64,000 nt of DNA from G963691835 sp963691835. GTDB taxonomy: Bacteria > Pseudomonadota > Alphaproteobacteria > Thalassobaculales > Thalassobaculaceae. The position numbers were made by a program, and so were the translations under genes. Positions 34,616 to 42,999 of this stretch are shown piece by piece. Below the pieces are notes generated by a model. The model was not told where the DNA came from. It saw only the letters and a list, made by a program, of their open reading frames with translations, and ran no database searches. Location of the stretch: positions 3,224,001 through 3,288,000 of the forward strand of contig OY829383.1 of assembly GCA_963691835.1 (NCBI GenBank). The letters run 5' to 3'. The first letter of the stretch is position 1; the number at the start of each line of letters is the position of its first letter.

Positions 34616-36412
34616 TTATGCAGCTTCGGAATCTGATTCGGCTTTTTTCAGTAAACCGGATTTTCGGTCCACTGTGTATCCGGCGTTCCGCAATGCAACG
34701 AGCACGTCGCCAAGGTGAAGATCATCGAGAAGCACATGCTTCTGGATCGCCTTCGTAAGGATATGAGCGTAGACGTAGCTAGGGTTCCGGGCGTCCTCCA
34801 ACGACAATTCGGCAACCGCTTCGCGGATCAGCGCAAGGGTATCGCCGTTATGTAGCGGGCGCGCATTGTCGGCTGTCTCCGAGCGGGCAGGCTTTTGTAC
34901 GGTCAGGATCAGGTCGACCGTGACAACACCTTCCGAACCGGAATTGAGACCCTTAACCGAGCGCTGGCCTTTATCAAGGATGGCGACGTGAACCGGCGCG
35001 GCCTTGAAGCCGGCATCGCGCAACGCACGCTGAACCAACCCCCAAATGCGACCATTGCTGTTGCCGAACACGACCGACATATAGCGGCCCGGCTTCAACA
35101 CGCGGAACGCTTCTGAAAACGCGTTGCGCAGCAAATCTTCGTAACGCTCGGAGGCGCCGTTTTTGCGCTTTCCGGTCGTATGCACCACCGCCTCGCTGGC
35201 GTTGTTGGTAGTGTCGCCCAGCCACGCTTCGTGAAACAGGCTCATGTCGCTGTAGAAGATGTTGCTGCCGAACGGCGGATCGGTAAAAACGTAGTCTACC
35301 GAAGCATCCTTGAGATGTGACAGTGCATCGGCAGAGGCTAGCTCATAGGATACGTACTTCCGTGAAGAGCCTTGGAACAACGGGGCATCGCCTCGGCCAT
35401 GTAACTCTTCATCCGCACGCAGTGCGGCCTCGATCTTACGGTTAAAAAGCTCGAATACGTTCCATTCGTAATAGACCGGTGCAATGTAGTAGGTCTGGTT
35501 CTGCGCATTCAGCGGGCGTTTCGCGCTCCACTGATAGCGTCGAGAAGCTCTCGGCAGTATCGCGGTAAAGGCGAACCGTAGCTTCGTGCGAATGTTTTCA
35601 TCCATCACGGCGTTTATGGCCCGCCAAAGTTCAAGCAATGCGATGCCGTTCCGTGGCGAGAAGAATGCCGATGTCTCGGTCATTCCTGCCTTGCCAAGAC
35701 CGGAGCGGCTATACATTTCGCGATCATCTTCGATGGATAGGGACGGCACCGCCTTCTGCCGGGGATCGTTTGTGGCGGCTTCGATCATTTTCAGGTCGAA
35801 TTCCGACACGGCCTGGGCCGCAAGCTTGCCCTCCACGCCCTTAACGACGACCTCGACCGGCACATCATCGCCGCGTCCCCAGTTGCGCCGCGCAAACGGC
35901 CCGCCGCAGGACGGGCATGTCTTCGGAGGGGCACCGCTCGGCGAGAGATGTTCAAAGTACACCATCTCATGTTCACAGGACGGACAGTGATAGGTGAATG
36001 ACCAAACAGTCCGGGTGACTTCCATGGTCGCACCGTCTTCGGCGCGCCGCGTTTCATAGAGCGTTCCCATCGCTTCCCGCGCCGACTCCATGACCGAATC
36101 AGCGGCAGACCGCAAAGCTCCCGAAGATACCTCGGCCAGATAGCCTTTCGCGATGTGCTGACCCAGCACAGATATGTCGCTGAGGACGGCTTTTCGGCCG
36201 AGTGTATAGGCAGCAAGCCCTGTCATGCCTGAACCGGCGAAGAAATCGACGACCGTTTCACCGGGCGCAGAGAATGTCTCAATGAAGGGCTTTATGGCGG
36301 CGACTGGAACCTTCGTGAGGTAGGCGTGGCAGTTGTATATGGCGTCTGTACGCGGGGCCGTTACGGCTTCTGGTAGGGATGCGATGTCAGGCGCCAAGTT
36401 GGTTCTCCTCAT
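34616..36412 (-). CDS. DNA methyltransferase (amino-methylase with zinc ribbon)
   Basis: 598 residues from the ATG at 36412; the frame is open 26 codons further but this would use up the divergent promoter. Motif I DFFAGSGMTGLAAY (about 56-69) precedes motif IV FTDPPFGSNIFYSD (about 376-389), as in large DNA methylases that modify N6 of adenine or N4 of cytosine. Between them two CPSC pairs (143/146 and 166/169) form a likely zinc ribbon. It is the first gene of an operon with gajA-like and gajB-like genes and is divergent from a C-protein-like regulator. The recognition site cannot be read from the sequence. Confidence 0.83.
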   Translation of the reverse strand: MRRTNLAPDIASLPEAVTAPRTDAIYNCHAYLTKVPVAAIKPFIETFSAPGETVVDFFAGSGMTGLAAYTLGRKAVLSDISVLGQHIAKGYLAEVSSGALRSAADSVMESAREAMGTLYETRRAEDGATMEVTRTVWSFTYHCPSCEHEMVYFEHLSPSGAPPKTCPSCGGPFARRNWGRGDDVPVEVVVKGVEGKLAAQAVSEFDLKMIEAATNDPRQKAVPSLSIEDDREMYSRSGLGKAGMTETSAFFSPRNGIALLELWRAINAVMDENIRTKLRFAFTAILPRASRRYQWSAKRPLNAQNQTYYIAPVYYEWNVFELFNRKIEAALRADEELHGRGDAPLFQGSSRKYVSYELASADALSHLKDASVDYVFTDPPFGSNIFYSDMSLFHEAWLGDTTNNASEAVVHTTGKRKNGASERYEDLLRNAFSEAFRVLKPGRYMSVVFGNSNGRIWGLVQRALRDAGFKAAPVHVAILDKGQRSVKGLNSGSEGVVTVDLILTVQKPARSETADNARPLHNGDTLALIREAVAELSLEDARNPSYVYAHILTKAIQKHVLLDDLHLGDVLVALRNAGYTVDRKSGLLKKAESDSEAA

Positions 36413-36439
36413 TAAAAACCTGCCAGATGGGAAACGCAG

Positions 36440-36451
36440 AGTCTGTAGACT
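36440..36451. promoter_or_regulatory. Dyad AGTCT-GT-AGACT in the methylase/regulator intergenic region
   Basis: A perfect 5+5 inverted repeat in the 90-base gap between the divergent methylase and XRE genes. Controller (C) proteins of restriction-modification systems bind GACT/AGTC-type boxes in exactly this position, so it is the best candidate operator. Confidence 0.5.
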
Positions 36452-36502
36452 TATTTCTGACACAACCATAGCCTCAATGCAACCGCGCAAGAGGCTGTTA
36501 AG

Positions 36503-36739
36503 TTGAATCGAAAAAATCCGAAAAAAATACTAGCAAAAAATCTTCGTCATTTCAGGACATCAACCGGCTTATCCCAAGAAGAACTTGCGGACAGGGCGGG
36601 CCTTCATAGAACCTACATAAGTTCCGTCGAACGCGCAGAGCGCAATATCTCCCTTGAGAACATATTTTTGCTCGCCGAAGCTTTGGACGTAGAACCCGGC
36701 GACCTCCTCAAAACCACCGACAATGAGGATGGCAATTAA
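36503..36739 (+). CDS. C-protein-like XRE regulator
   Basis: 78 residues, TTG start with AGAGG 8 bases upstream. The whole protein is one HTH domain (LRHFRTSTGLSQEELADRAG, RTYISSVERAERNISLENIF, LAEALDVEPGDLL), the size and pattern of restriction-modification controller proteins. Its stop overlaps the start of the HEAT-repeat gene in TAATG, so the two are coupled, as C and R genes are. It is divergent from the DNA methylase. Confidence 0.85.
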   Translation: MNRKNPKKILAKNLRHFRTSTGLSQEELADRAGLHRTYISSVERAERNISLENIFLLAEALDVEPGDLLKTTDNEDGN

Positions 36740-38211
36740 TGGGGTTCAAAGTCGATACCAGCTTCCTGCGATTTCTGACCATGGGTGCCCTGGGTGTACG
36801 GCAGGTCGCGCAGGAACTCGGAAATCGCGGCTTTGAGCCCATTGAACTGGAACGTTATTGCGCTTCAAACAAAATCTGGGCGACCAAGGTGAAGCGCCTG
36901 CGGCTGCCCGATTTGCTCTGCATACGGACCGGCATGCGCGCCGAGGTGCGGGCCAAAAGCGACCTCAAGATTAGGATGAGCGATGCGCCCAACAACCCGG
37001 ACCGCGTCTGGGATGCCGGGCAGCGCGACGAAGACATTGTCGCTCTTATCGCATGCCGCAACGGAGATGACGGCCCCGAACCTGCCAATGAAGCCGTCTA
37101 CTTTACGGTCAAGGCGCTGCGCGACTCGGTCGACATGTCGAAACTCGGCCCGCCGAAATCTGCTTCCGAAGGCGCTGAACGGGATCGGACCTGGCCCGCG
37201 ACCGTACCGAGTCGTCCTGGCCGTGTCCTGTCCGTCAAGGATGAAAAGCTTATCGTCATGATGGAAGGGGACGGCAATGATTCGCGCCGACAGACCTATA
37301 CGCTTAACGGTAAGCACCCTTACGTCAGCCCCGGAGATCAGTTTGAAGCAGATATAAGCATGCTCGCAGGCGCACCGGCGGCGCTGGCCGATCTAAACGC
37401 GCATCTCGAAGATAAACACGATCCACTAGCGGAAACCGTTTCCGACAGCCCGGTCGATCGCTACGCCGCAGTGAAGGCCCTACGGTTTCGTGAGGACTTG
37501 CACAATGACGGATTGCCGGCGCTCGAAGGCATGCTCGACACGGAAGGCGAAATCCGTGTGGCTCTCGAAGCCGCGGGCAGCGCGGCATTCATCGGGTCCG
37601 GAAAGGCTGAACAGTTCATTGAGGATGTCCTGTGGAATCACCAGGCTCGTGAAATGAGCATGGAAGCAATCCTGATCATGACCGAGCTCAAGACCGCGTT
37701 TGCGCGCGAACAGCTGCGCCGGGTCGCGGGCGATGCACAGTTCCAGAGCGATGAGCGGCGGCAAGCCGCGATTTGGGGATTGGGCAAGCTGGGCGTAAAA
37801 GCCTATGCCGAGCTCCTGCCGTTTATCAGCGATGAGGAAGAAAACGTCGCCTTTCATGCCATCGCAGCATTCGGCAACGATGCCCCATCGGACGTCATTG
37901 ACAGGCTGATAGCCATACTGGTCGAAGGCGATCCGCAATGCGCACCCGCAGCATCCGAAGCACTGCGTGTGATTGGAACGCCGCTTGTAATCGAGCGACT
38001 GGCGCATGTAGCCAACTCGGAGTCCGACAATGCCGATTGGGTACTTTCCACGATTGGGCGCATGCCGCCGGAGCGTGTACGCGAACAACTCGACGGAACC
38101 GCCCTGTTGGATCGCCTGGAGCCGATGTTACTTGTTGCGCAGGGCGCAAACTGGCTTGCGTCCGAGGAAGCGATGACGGATTTAGCCTTTCTGCGGAAAC
38201 AGAACCTTTAG
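36739..38211 (+). CDS. HEAT-repeat protein with possible N-terminal PD-(D/E)XK nuclease domain
   Basis: 490 residues. Residues ~45-110 (LRLPDLLCIRTGMRAEV, RAKSDLKIRMSDAPNNPDR) resemble a restriction-endonuclease-like fold: Asp58, Glu69 and then Arg71/Lys73 in place of a standard E-x-K. The C-terminal half (about 240-480) consists of helical pairs of HEAT type (ERRQAAIWGLGKLGVKAYAE, NVAFHAIAAFGNDAPSDVID, CAPAASEALRVIGTPLVIER). It follows the C-protein gene with a TAATG overlap, the position of a restriction enzyme. Catalytic status is uncertain because the motif is not canonical. Confidence 0.68.
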   Translation: MGFKVDTSFLRFLTMGALGVRQVAQELGNRGFEPIELERYCASNKIWATKVKRLRLPDLLCIRTGMRAEVRAKSDLKIRMSDAPNNPDRVWDAGQRDEDIVALIACRNGDDGPEPANEAVYFTVKALRDSVDMSKLGPPKSASEGAERDRTWPATVPSRPGRVLSVKDEKLIVMMEGDGNDSRRQTYTLNGKHPYVSPGDQFEADISMLAGAPAALADLNAHLEDKHDPLAETVSDSPVDRYAAVKALRFREDLHNDGLPALEGMLDTEGEIRVALEAAGSAAFIGSGKAEQFIEDVLWNHQAREMSMEAILIMTELKTAFAREQLRRVAGDAQFQSDERRQAAIWGLGKLGVKAYAELLPFISDEEENVAFHAIAAFGNDAPSDVIDRLIAILVEGDPQCAPAASEALRVIGTPLVIERLAHVANSESDNADWVLSTIGRMPPERVREQLDGTALLDRLEPMLLVAQGANWLASEEAMTDLAFLRKQNL

Positions 38212-38372
38212 CTTCACATCTCCCTTCTGGCACCCGATTTCCGCAACCCGGCGAAATCGTAGGCGCATTCCGCGTCTCGCCTGATTGGTAGTCCAGCGGC
38301 GAAACGCTGGCCGGGATGAAACGCCGGGACGTTTTGATTGGCGCGCAAGGGCCAACAGGCAGGGGATTGCAC

Positions 38373-38472
38373 AAGGGGCGGCACGCCCCTTTGCCGAGGG
38401 GAGCGTCAGCGATCCCGAGAGATGGCGGGGTATTACCCCGCACATCTTGCGCATAGGCGCATAGGCGCATAG
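38373..38472. repeat. Hairpin and tandem-repeat block in the 38.2-38.6 kb intergenic region
   Basis: The 398-base gap after the HEAT gene holds no convincing gene. It contains a hairpin AAGGGGCG-GCA-CGCCCCTT (38373-38391), a second, longer one with stem AGATG-GCGGGG and loop TATTA (38420-38447, one bulged A), and three tandem copies of GCGCATAG (38449-38472). The first two may terminate transcription between the convergent HEAT gene and the decayed gene, although no T-run follows. Confidence 0.55.
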
Positions 38473-39428
38473 CGCGCGCACGCGCCTGCACATGCGTTGT
38501 AAATAGTTCAGTAACTTTCAAGAATGGAGGCGCTAGAGATCCTCTTCAACCCCGTGCCTCGGCAGAATGACAGTCGATCAGGCCATCTTCGGTTTTTTCC
38601 GAAGCACAACTACATCGGAACCGAATCTTGCGACCATTTTTTTACAAGCTCGCCAGTTCCAAAACGATCCCAAGACTCACCTTCATCAAAAATTTGATCC
38701 TCGACCAAGAAAGCGCTCTCCCACATTTTGTCAAAAGCGTCTGTGTATTCGCTCACCATTGTGTTATTTACAGCGATCTCCAAATGCGGAATTGGTGGAT
38801 CGCCGGATAAATTCCTTACTCGGGATTTGGAAACACAAAAATCTGCATAAACATTGAAAGGTTGCTCCACCACGGTAAAGTCTAGATCATTAATTTTTTC
38901 GAAAGCCCATTTCGTTAAAATTCTTAGAGAGAAAAAATTTGATCCATGTATTATGTCTTTGTAAACTTCGTGAGGCGACATTTCTTTTGATTAATTCAAA
39001 GCATATTTTTCTTTGTATATCTCAAATATTCCAAGAATAGATCTTTCAAGCTGTACAGCAGCTTCGAGCGCATTGAACTGTTTAGTGCTCCCTTGTATCG
39101 GCCCATCAAAATCAGCAAACACTAGGAAACGAATTCGGGTGGTGCAGTTCGAGTCTGATTCACGTTGTTCAATAACTTTTTTAAAGTATTTTTAAAAAGA
39201 ATACTGTCCGAATACTCTATCTGCATTCCATGAAACTGTATAATCTCTCACGACATTTTGCCTATAATCATCGACACGCCCTGAGAGTGCGTGGGCGTAA
39301 AGAACATAATGGATCACTCTAAAGTCATATATATGAGTCCAGTCGTTGTACTCAAGATGTACAAGTCGAATGGATTGACGATTCAGAAGATCGCGACGTA
39401 TAGCATCTTTAATTCTCTTTTGGCCTCA

Positions 39429-40361
39429 GAGCCCGTCCACAAAGTCATTGAATCGTTGGAATCGTTTGTGATTCACTATCTTGTAGCGATTGATGAGGGA
39501 GCTACCAGATGTGGACGAAAGAAAACCGTGCCCGTTATGAGCGCCGGGGCCTTCGGTACCCGAGTGATCTGACGGACGAAGAGTGGTCGGTTCTGGCGCC
39601 GTTGATCCCGCCGGCCCGGCATGGCGGCCGCAAGCGGTCGGTTGACGTTCGCGCGGTGATCAATGGCTTGCTCTATGTTCTGGAGACCGGCTGCCCGTGG
39701 CGCCATTTGCCGAAGGACTTTCCGCCGAAGAGCACGGTGCATGGGTATTTCGATCTGTGGGCCTGGGACGGCACGCTCGAGCGGATGCACGATACGCTCT
39801 ATGTGGCGTTGCGCGAGGCGGAAGGCCGAGAGGGGCAACCGAGCGCCGCGATTATCGACAGCCAAAGCGCCAAATCGGCGCAAAAAGGGGGGCGTCGCTT
39901 GACCCGATCGGCTATGACGCGGGCAAGAAGACGCGCGGCGTGAAGCGCCACATCCTCACTGACCATGGCGGACTGCTGCTCACGGCGGTGGTGCATCCAG
40001 CCGACATTCAGGACCGCGACGGCGCGGCCTTGGTTTTGAGCAAGCGGGTGCGGCGACGGTTTCCATTCATCGAGGTGGTCTTCGCCGATGCCGGCTACCA
40101 GGGGCCGAAAGCCGCCAAGGCGGTGGCCAAGACCGGGCCCTGGCGGCTGGAAATCATCAAGCGGAGCGACGGCGCCAAGGGCTTCATGGTGCAGGCCAAG
40201 CGCTGGATCGTCGAACGCACGCTGGCCTGGATCTCGCGCAACCGAAGGCTCGCCCGAGACTTCGAGGCGCGGGCGCGAACCGCCACCGCCTTCATCTACC
40301 TCGCCATGATCAAGATCATGGTACGCCGCTTGAAACAAACATGAACTTTATGGACGGACTC
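39429..40361 (+). mobile_element. IS5-family (IS427-like) element, copy 3
   Basis: 933 bp, forward orientation, inserted in a minus-strand membrane-protein gene. Flanking trinucleotides are TCA (39426-39428) and TAA (40362-40364), which fit a TNA target with one changed base. Removing the IS and one trinucleotide restores the reading frame of the host gene exactly. Confidence 0.9.
39509..40344 (+). CDS. IS427-like transposase (predicted -1 frameshift), copy 3
   Basis: orfA 39509-39943, second frame to 40344, slippery A5G6 at 39882-39892. Translated frames are identical to the other two copies. Confidence 0.9.
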
Positions 40362-41032
40362 TAAGCTAAAACCTCTGTCGAGCTCTTGTTTTTGTTGAGC
40401 AATAGGTTGAACACTCATAGATGCTAAGATCTTTGGAATGACACTTTCTTCTGTTAACGTGATAACATTCTCACGCAAACTTGACATTTGGTAATCAAAG
40501 TGCTGCCGAAATTCACCAATACGTTCTGAAACAGTCTTTTCTATCTTACTCTCAATATCGCCGACTCTTTGAGATAATTCTAGTATTTGGGAAATTCTTG
40601 ACAAACTTAAGTAAAATATGGCAGAAACAATTACTCCGAAAAGAACAGGGTCAATTGAACTTGGGAGTTCTACGCCAAGTTGAGATAAAAATACACTTAC
40701 AAAAAATATTATTAGGCTTACAACAATATTTACGATCTGAAAAACTACATGGAAAACATTCATCATAGACCTCCCCACTCGCAGTCTCGCAATAAAGCCC
40801 TCATCATATCGGGAATAGGACTTTCAACCGTCTACGCTCTCGCCGCTGGCGTTGTTGGTGCATCACTTCTATTCTCTGAACCTACAGATCCGCGCCAGGT
40901 CCAGGATCAAAGCGTGATAGCACCACTCTTCAATGATGATAGAGAAAGCTCGCCATGATAGATAGTGTCGAAGCTGCGTCGAGTGCTGACACTTACGAAC
41001 ATATGACTATCTATCGCTTGATCGACGCATGC

Positions 41033-41629
41033 TCATCGCTCTAAACCGGATCGGTCAAACGCCCGCAAGACGGTCGCAGGTGAAACACAAAACCGTCGCG
41101 CAGCTTCGATGACGGGAAGATTGCGCTGATAGACAAGTTCGTGCGCACCAGCGATGGCGTCCGGCGACAGTTTGTGGGGGCGTCCAATCTTCGCACCCCG
41201 CCGCCGCGCTGCTTCCATTCCCGCCACGGTGTTTTCGATAATCAGGTCGCGGTGGAACTCGGCCACGGCGCTGAAGATGTGGAAGACGAGCTTGCCGCCG
41301 GGAGTCGTCGTGTTGATCCCCTCCGACATCGAGCAGAACTCAATTCCCTGCTGTTGAAACCGCACCAACAGGTCAGCGAGGTTGAGAACAGATCGGCCCA
41401 GACGATCCAGCTTGAACACGACGACCGTATCCCCGGCCCGTAGTTCTTTCAGCATTTCGTCGAGGCCGGGGCGGCTGGCATCAGCTCCAGAAATCCCGTG
41501 ATCCTCGAAGATGAGATCGCACCCCATCGCATTGAGACCATCAAGCTGCATCCGCAGCTTCTGGTCCTTAGTCGATACGCGGGCGTAGCCGATCTTGCGG
41601 CCCTGACATTCGAGGACTGGCCAGCTCAT
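41033..41629 (-). CDS. Serine resolvase/DNA invertase (Pin/Hin-like)
   Basis: 198 residues. RKIGYARVSTKDQKLRMQLD holds the nucleophile Ser, then DHGISGADASRPGLDEML, VVFKLDRLGRSVLNLADLL and FHIFSAVAEFHRDLI; the end (NLPVIEAARRFCVSPATVLR) is the DNA-binding helix-turn-helix. The ATG at 41629 has GGAGG 5 bases upstream. A palindrome, CAAAAGGG-AA-CCCTTTTG, lies 20 bases upstream of the start and a near-copy with inverted centre lies at 41776, possible recombination or operator sites. Confidence 0.9.
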   Translation of the reverse strand: MSWPVLECQGRKIGYARVSTKDQKLRMQLDGLNAMGCDLIFEDHGISGADASRPGLDEMLKELRAGDTVVVFKLDRLGRSVLNLADLLVRFQQQGIEFCSMSEGINTTTPGGKLVFHIFSAVAEFHRDLIIENTVAGMEAARRRGAKIGRPHKLSPDAIAGAHELVYQRNLPVIEAARRFCVSPATVLRAFDRSGLER

Positions 41630-41648
41630 AAGGGCCTCCGACGCTGTT

Positions 41649-41666
41649 CAAAAGGGAACCCTTTTG
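41649..41666. repeat. 18-bp palindrome CAAAAGGG-AA-CCCTTTTG beside the resolvase gene
   Basis: Perfect 8+8 dyad with an AA centre. Its reverse complement (TT centre) recurs at 41776-41793 with one mismatch. Two sites of this shape in inverted orientation, 127 bases apart, next to a serine resolvase gene, could be crossover sites or operators. Confidence 0.6.
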
Positions 41667-41775
41667 TCACGGGCGCGCGCGGCGCGTTTGAGCCGAGTCG
41701 TGAATCCGAGAATGGCTGTTTTCTGCGATTTTTCAAGTTGAAATCCTCCTAAATCAATCAAATTATTCAACCACC

Positions 41776-41793
41776 CAAAAGGGTTCCCTTATG
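41776..41793. repeat. Second, inverted copy of the resolvase-side palindrome
   Basis: CAAAAGGG-TT-CCCTTATG: 17 of 18 bases equal the reverse complement of 41649-41666. The final ATG is the start codon of the next gene, so binding here would also affect that gene. Confidence 0.55.
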
Positions 41794-42132
41794 GAGACGA
41801 TAAAACGGGGTGTCATTGCAATAGCAGCACTGTGTCTTCTTGTGAGTTATCCACAAGAACTCAAGGCGAAGAAATTCACGAGCGCAGAATTCCTGACATG
41901 GCCTCATGAGAGTCAGAGTTCCTATTTCCGTACCTCAATCGGCATGGCCGGGATGATCGCGGCGCAGGCCGGACAGGGTCGCGCGACGTGCATGTCGGAC
42001 TGGTATTTTGGTGACCCCGAGGGGCGACAGGAGGAGATGCGCCGCGCTATGCGCCAGCACAAAGGGTTTCATCCTCAAGCCGTCATCCTTGCTGTGCTGC
42101 AAAAGGCCTGCGGGCCGATTGGTGGCAGTTAG
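41791..42132 (+). CDS. Small exported protein
   Basis: 113 residues with a signal peptide (GVIAIAALCLLVSYPQELKA). The mature part has two Cys (ATCMSDWYFG and QKACG) and the run RAMRQHKGFHPQAVILAVLQ, loosely like Rap1a/Tai immunity-type periplasmic proteins, but I would not name it so. Its start codon lies in the second resolvase-side palindrome. Confidence 0.6.
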   Translation: METIKRGVIAIAALCLLVSYPQELKAKKFTSAEFLTWPHESQSSYFRTSIGMAGMIAAQAGQGRATCMSDWYFGDPEGRQEEMRRAMRQHKGFHPQAVILAVLQKACGPIGGS

Positions 42133-42200
42133 CTGAATTAGAGCTTCGGTAGTTGTGTCGCTGCCAGATCGGGTTCCGGTTCGCCGCTGGGGCTTGGCTT

Positions 42201-42875
42201 CTACACAGGTTCTAAGAGGACACCTGCTTCTTCCTTAATCTTGCGCTCGATCGCCTCAATCTCGTCGAGGCTTGGTGGATTGTCCTCATCGGTTAGTCGG
42301 TCACGCGCGCTGCCAAGCACATCGACCATATAGCTCTCGATGGCGGCCTCACGCTCCCTCGCTCGGGCGAGCGCCTCCCGTTTGGCCTCGAAGTTCTCGT
42401 AGGCTGGTGCGTCTTCCGGCCAGACGATGGCCTCGGCCACGGGACCGTCGATCAGTGTCCCGTCCTCGGTTCGCACATTGCCTGCGGCATCCCTGAACAC
42501 CATGCGGCCATCGGGCAAGCGGGCGGCGCGGTCGCGCATATCCTCCAACTCAGTTTCAAACTGGTCGATTTGCGCCCGGACATGATCAAGAGCGCTCCTC
42601 GCGCGGTCTTCGTAGTCCGAGAGCGTGCCCATGACCCGCTCATGGGCGGCAAGGTAGGTCGGATCGGCCAATGGGATCTCAAGCTGAGACCGTTGCTCAC
42701 GCGCCTTTGCCGCGCGGCGTTCCCGGCCCTTTTCTGTGTTCGTGTGATCTTCGGGCAGGTGCCTCGCGATGCGTCCAGCTTTGACGCCCGCCAGCTCCTC
42801 GCGGAAGTCATCCTGCTTGCGAATAGCCTCGGCAGTGGTCTCAATACGCCTGTGATCGTCTTTTTCCCTGTCCAT
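42201..42875 (-). CDS. Charged coiled-coil hypothetical protein, conjugation-island type
   Basis: 224 residues from the ATG at 42875 (MDREKDDHRRIETTAEAI); an ATG six codons earlier is possible. The protein is strongly charged and helical: RALDHVRAQIDQFETELEDM-like and REALARAREREAAIESYMVD segments predict coiled coil, and a DGRMVFRDAAGNVRTEDGTL segment reads as a short beta-rich insert. No function is recognised. Such proteins occur beside mobilization genes in alphaproteobacterial islands. Confidence 0.6.
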   Translation of the reverse strand: MDREKDDHRRIETTAEAIRKQDDFREELAGVKAGRIARHLPEDHTNTEKGRERRAAKAREQRSQLEIPLADPTYLAAHERVMGTLSDYEDRARSALDHVRAQIDQFETELEDMRDRAARLPDGRMVFRDAAGNVRTEDGTLIDGPVAEAIVWPEDAPAYENFEAKREALARAREREAAIESYMVDVLGSARDRLTDEDNPPSLDEIEAIERKIKEEAGVLLEPV

Positions 42876-42999
42876 AGACCCTCGAATTGTCACTTATAAC
42901 TGTTTCATTTTTCGGGATATCCATGCAAATTCGGTGCCCTTATGACACCAACCGCCCTGTAAACTGGAATCCCGGCGAAGAAACTGATATGATTAAAAG

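Larger units (their letters stand above)
38610..40763 (-). pseudogene. Decayed membrane/coiled-coil protein gene interrupted by IS copy 3 and two in-frame stops
   Basis: The intact start (ATG 40763, GGGGAGG upstream) gives two membrane helices (VVFQIVNIVVSLIIFFVSVF and IDPVLFGVIVSAIFYLSL) and a coiled coil, then meets IS copy 3 at 40362. Beyond the element the same frame resumes at 39425 (KRIKDAIRRDLLNRQSIRLV), hits a TAA at 39192-39194 inside a poly-A/T tract, continues (RIRFLVFADFDG) to a TAA at 38991-38993, and goes on in the same frame through a 123-codon open stretch (38981-38610) starting MSPHEVYKDI. All four segments share one frame, so I read them as one ancestral gene of about 410 codons. 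The last stretch could instead be a separate small gene. The family is not recognised; AT-rich relative to its neighbours. Confidence 0.65.

Noticed and set aside
34616..38211. BREX, DISARM or type I restriction assignment for the methylase cluster
   Set aside because: No PglZ, BrxC, DrmB or specificity/HsdR-type subunits are present; gene order fits a C-R/M layout plus Gabija instead.
38428..38490. CRISPR-like repeats near 38.45 kb
   Set aside because: Three abutting 8-bp units without spacers; a simple tandem repeat.
40749..40958. 69-codon plus-strand frame with one hydrophobic segment
   Set aside because: It overlaps the start and ribosome site of the divergent membrane-protein gene and has no ribosome site of its own; a real gene is possible but not supported.
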